A DNA stretch of 64,000 bases from JAJPHW01 sp963771505 (GTDB taxonomy: Bacteria > Acidobacteriota > Terriglobia > Terriglobales > Acidobacteriaceae), in the NCBI GenBank assembly GCA_963771505.1, contig CAVYTO010000006.1, positions 248,001-312,000 of the forward strand. Reading direction: 5' to 3'. The position numbers and the translations under genes are program-made. The notes beneath the pieces were generated by a model. That model made no database searches and was not told where the DNA came from. It was given only the letters and a program-made list of their open reading frames with translations. Below are positions 62,595 to 64,000 of this stretch, one piece after another; position 1 is the stretch's first letter, and every line of letters starts with the position of its first letter.

Positions 62595-64000
62595 ATGGGC
62601 GATCAGCGCTTATTTCCCGGCCTAAACGGCCCTAGCGACGCGCGATTCCAGGAGATTCTTCTGGAATTCTCGACCGCCGCATCGCAGGGAATTCCCGCGC
62701 TGGCTTTAATTGAGACTTTCTGTCGCACAGCCCGCCAATATTTTCGAGTAGACGGAGTTTACTTCTGGCAACGATCATCATCGGACGAACTGTTGGGCGT
62801 TGTGGCAAACGGACTTCGGGCTAGCGAATTCCCCGGCATGCGGCTGAAAGATTCCGATAGCGCCGTGACCGCCGAAGCTGTTCGGACCAGAAAGACGGTC
62901 TATATCAACCGTGTGGATGTGAGCCGTCATACGACTGCGGCGGAATTCCACGCCAAAGCGCTGATGGCGGCGCCTCTGGTGGTTGCCGGAGAAGTGATCG
63001 GGGCGGCGGTTTTTCTGCACGGATTGGAATCCGACTTTTTCAACGACAATCTGGCAGCAAAGGCAACCATCCTTTGTGGTCAACTGGGAAGCCTTTTGGA
63101 AGCGAACCGGCTCAGCGAGGTGGCGGAGCAGGGCCATCGAAGAGCCGAAATTTTGGCGGAAGTGGCTCAGGCTCTGCATGCGATTCCTGAAGCTTCCGCG
63201 GCGGTGCAGGTGCTCGCGGAACGCGTGCGGCTGATGTTCGGCACGAACCTGGTATGCGTCTTGATGCGACACCCGGCTCCAGCCTTCGAGCTGCGCGCGG
63301 TAAGCGCGAAATCGCGAGAGATGGAATTGGCGGCACGCGCACGACACGACCGCAAAGGTCTCCATTTCGCTGCCGATCTGGCGGGACGGGCAGTTGCTGC
63401 GGGAGAAGTCATCGCGGTGACCGTCGATCCAGCCACGCATTCTTTGGGAGACATCATTGAAGGCGGAACCCTGTTGGCCGCACCCTTTCGTACTTCTTCG
63501 AGCGACGGAGCGATCCTGGTTTATCCACGATCAGAGGGAGCGTATGGGCCGCAAGAAAAATCTCTGATCACCTCAATTGCAGGTTTTGGTGCCGTAGCGA
63601 TAGCCAACGCGGAACTGTATGAGACGGCTCAGGCGCAAGCGCAAGAATTACAGCAGCTGCTCGCCATCTCTTCGGAACTGGGTTCCCTGGGAGACCTCGA
63701 CCAATTCCTGCAAAAGTTCGCTTTGCGAGCTGGAGATTTTTTAGGATTCGAGCGCTCATTAATCGGGCTCTGGGAAGACGGAGCATTCCGTCTTCGTTGG
63801 GGCGCCGAACAAGGCGAGTGTAAGCGCCTGGATCTGGTCATTCCTGAAGGCCCGGCCAGCAAATCGTTGGCGAATAAGCAGGTTTTTTGGACAGACACGC
63901 CTGCCATCACGCCGGGAGCGAATCTGGAAATCATCGCCGCATTCAATATCAGGCAACTCCTCACGGTGCCGTTGCTGGCGGCGGACGGTTCTGTGCTGGG
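62595..64000 (+). CDS. Multi-GAF sensor protein, N-terminal part
   Basis: The frame is open from ATG 62595 through the window end (468 codons). Three GAF-type domains follow one another: about 25-170 (LIETFCRTARQYFRVDGVYFW, then APLVVAGEVIGAAVFL), 195-345 (VLAERVRLMFGTNLVCVLM, then SDGAILVYPRSEGAYGPQEKSLI), and 365-468 (FLQKFALRAGDFLGFERSLIGLW, then LLTVPLLAADGSVL). Short coiled segments link them. There is no signal peptide. The output domain (histidine kinase, cyclase or phosphatase) lies outside the window. Confidence 0.82.
   Translation, partial: MGDQRLFPGLNGPSDARFQEILLEFSTAASQGIPALALIETFCRTARQYFRVDGVYFWQRSSSDELLGVVANGLRASEFPGMRLKDSDSAVTAEAVRTRKTVYINRVDVSRHTTAAEFHAKALMAAPLVVAGEVIGAAVFLHGLESDFFNDNLAAKATILCGQLGSLLEANRLSEVAEQGHRRAEILAEVAQALHAIPEASAAVQVLAERVRLMFGTNLVCVLMRHPAPAFELRAVSAKSREMELAARARHDRKGLHFAADLAGRAVAAGEVIAVTVDPATHSLGDIIEGGTLLAAPFRTSSSDGAILVYPRSEGAYGPQEKSLITSIAGFGAVAIANAELYETAQAQAQELQQLLAISSELGSLGDLDQFLQKFALRAGDFLGFERSLIGLWEDGAFRLRWGAEQGECKRLDLVIPEGPASKSLANKQVFWTDTPAITPGANLEIIAAFNIRQLLTVPLLAADGSVL

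Noticed and set aside
1..64000. CRISPR arrays, prophage, integrase or rRNA/tRNA genes
   Set aside because: No regularly spaced short repeats, no integrase or phage structural genes, and no complete RNA gene were seen on either strand.

Overview
The window looks like a chromosomal segment of a GC-rich, diderm soil bacterium, most likely an Acidobacteriota (Terriglobia/Koribacter-like). This is inferred from protein style only: a Wzz/Wzx/Wzy polysaccharide cluster with a NusG-like regulator, a VPS10/sortilin-type Asp-box protein, paired PYROXD2-like flavoproteins, a huge insertion in the S1 domain of RNase E/G, paired desiccation-related ferritin-like proteins, and many secreted beta-propeller proteins. 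No rRNA, tRNA, CRISPR array or phage was found.

Layout. 1-9.9 kb: export and assembly of an extracellular polysaccharide (chain-length protein, kinase-like ATPase lacking a Walker A motif, NusG-like antiterminator, O-antigen ligase carrying a frameshift, flippase, two GT4 glycosyltransferases), then an AhpC-type peroxiredoxin and a dTDP-rhamnose reductase. 9.9-17 kb: VPS10-type secreted protein, YceI protein, APC permease, and an ECF sigma / anti-sigma / zinc-ribbon membrane protein operon. 17-27 kb: aldo/keto reductase, a periplasmic peroxiredoxin whose peroxidatic Cys codon is an in-frame TGA followed by a good bacterial SECIS hairpin (a probable selenoprotein), GcvT, two tandem FAD oxidoreductases, PurU, an orphan 532-residue protein, and a decayed toxin-antitoxin fusion. 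27-34 kb: RNase E/G, RodA and PBP2. 34-46 kb: DoxX protein, a REP/RAYT relic, an OFA-family MFS transporter with its small subunit, two ferritin-like proteins, a propeller/cytochrome c fusion, DUF72, a lactonase-like propeller, DUF202, a YVTN-type propeller and a cupin. 46-54 kb: a gene-poor, repeat-rich stretch with three copies of a near-identical 299-bp repeat, intact propeller, HAF and FG-GAP proteins, and two broken propeller paralogues, each abutting a repeat copy. 54-62 kb: a chemotaxis operon on the minus strand (MCP, CheW, CheR, CheA, CheB, CheY, CheX). The window ends inside a multi-GAF sensor.

How the genes may work together. The 18-25 kb block groups one-carbon folate enzymes (GcvT, PurU), flavoproteins that may release H2O2, and a selenocysteine peroxiredoxin that could remove it. 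The chemotaxis operon has a CheX-type phosphatase and no flagellar genes nearby. The strongest observation is the selenoprotein: standard gene calling would split it into two unrelated fragments and lose the catalytic residue.
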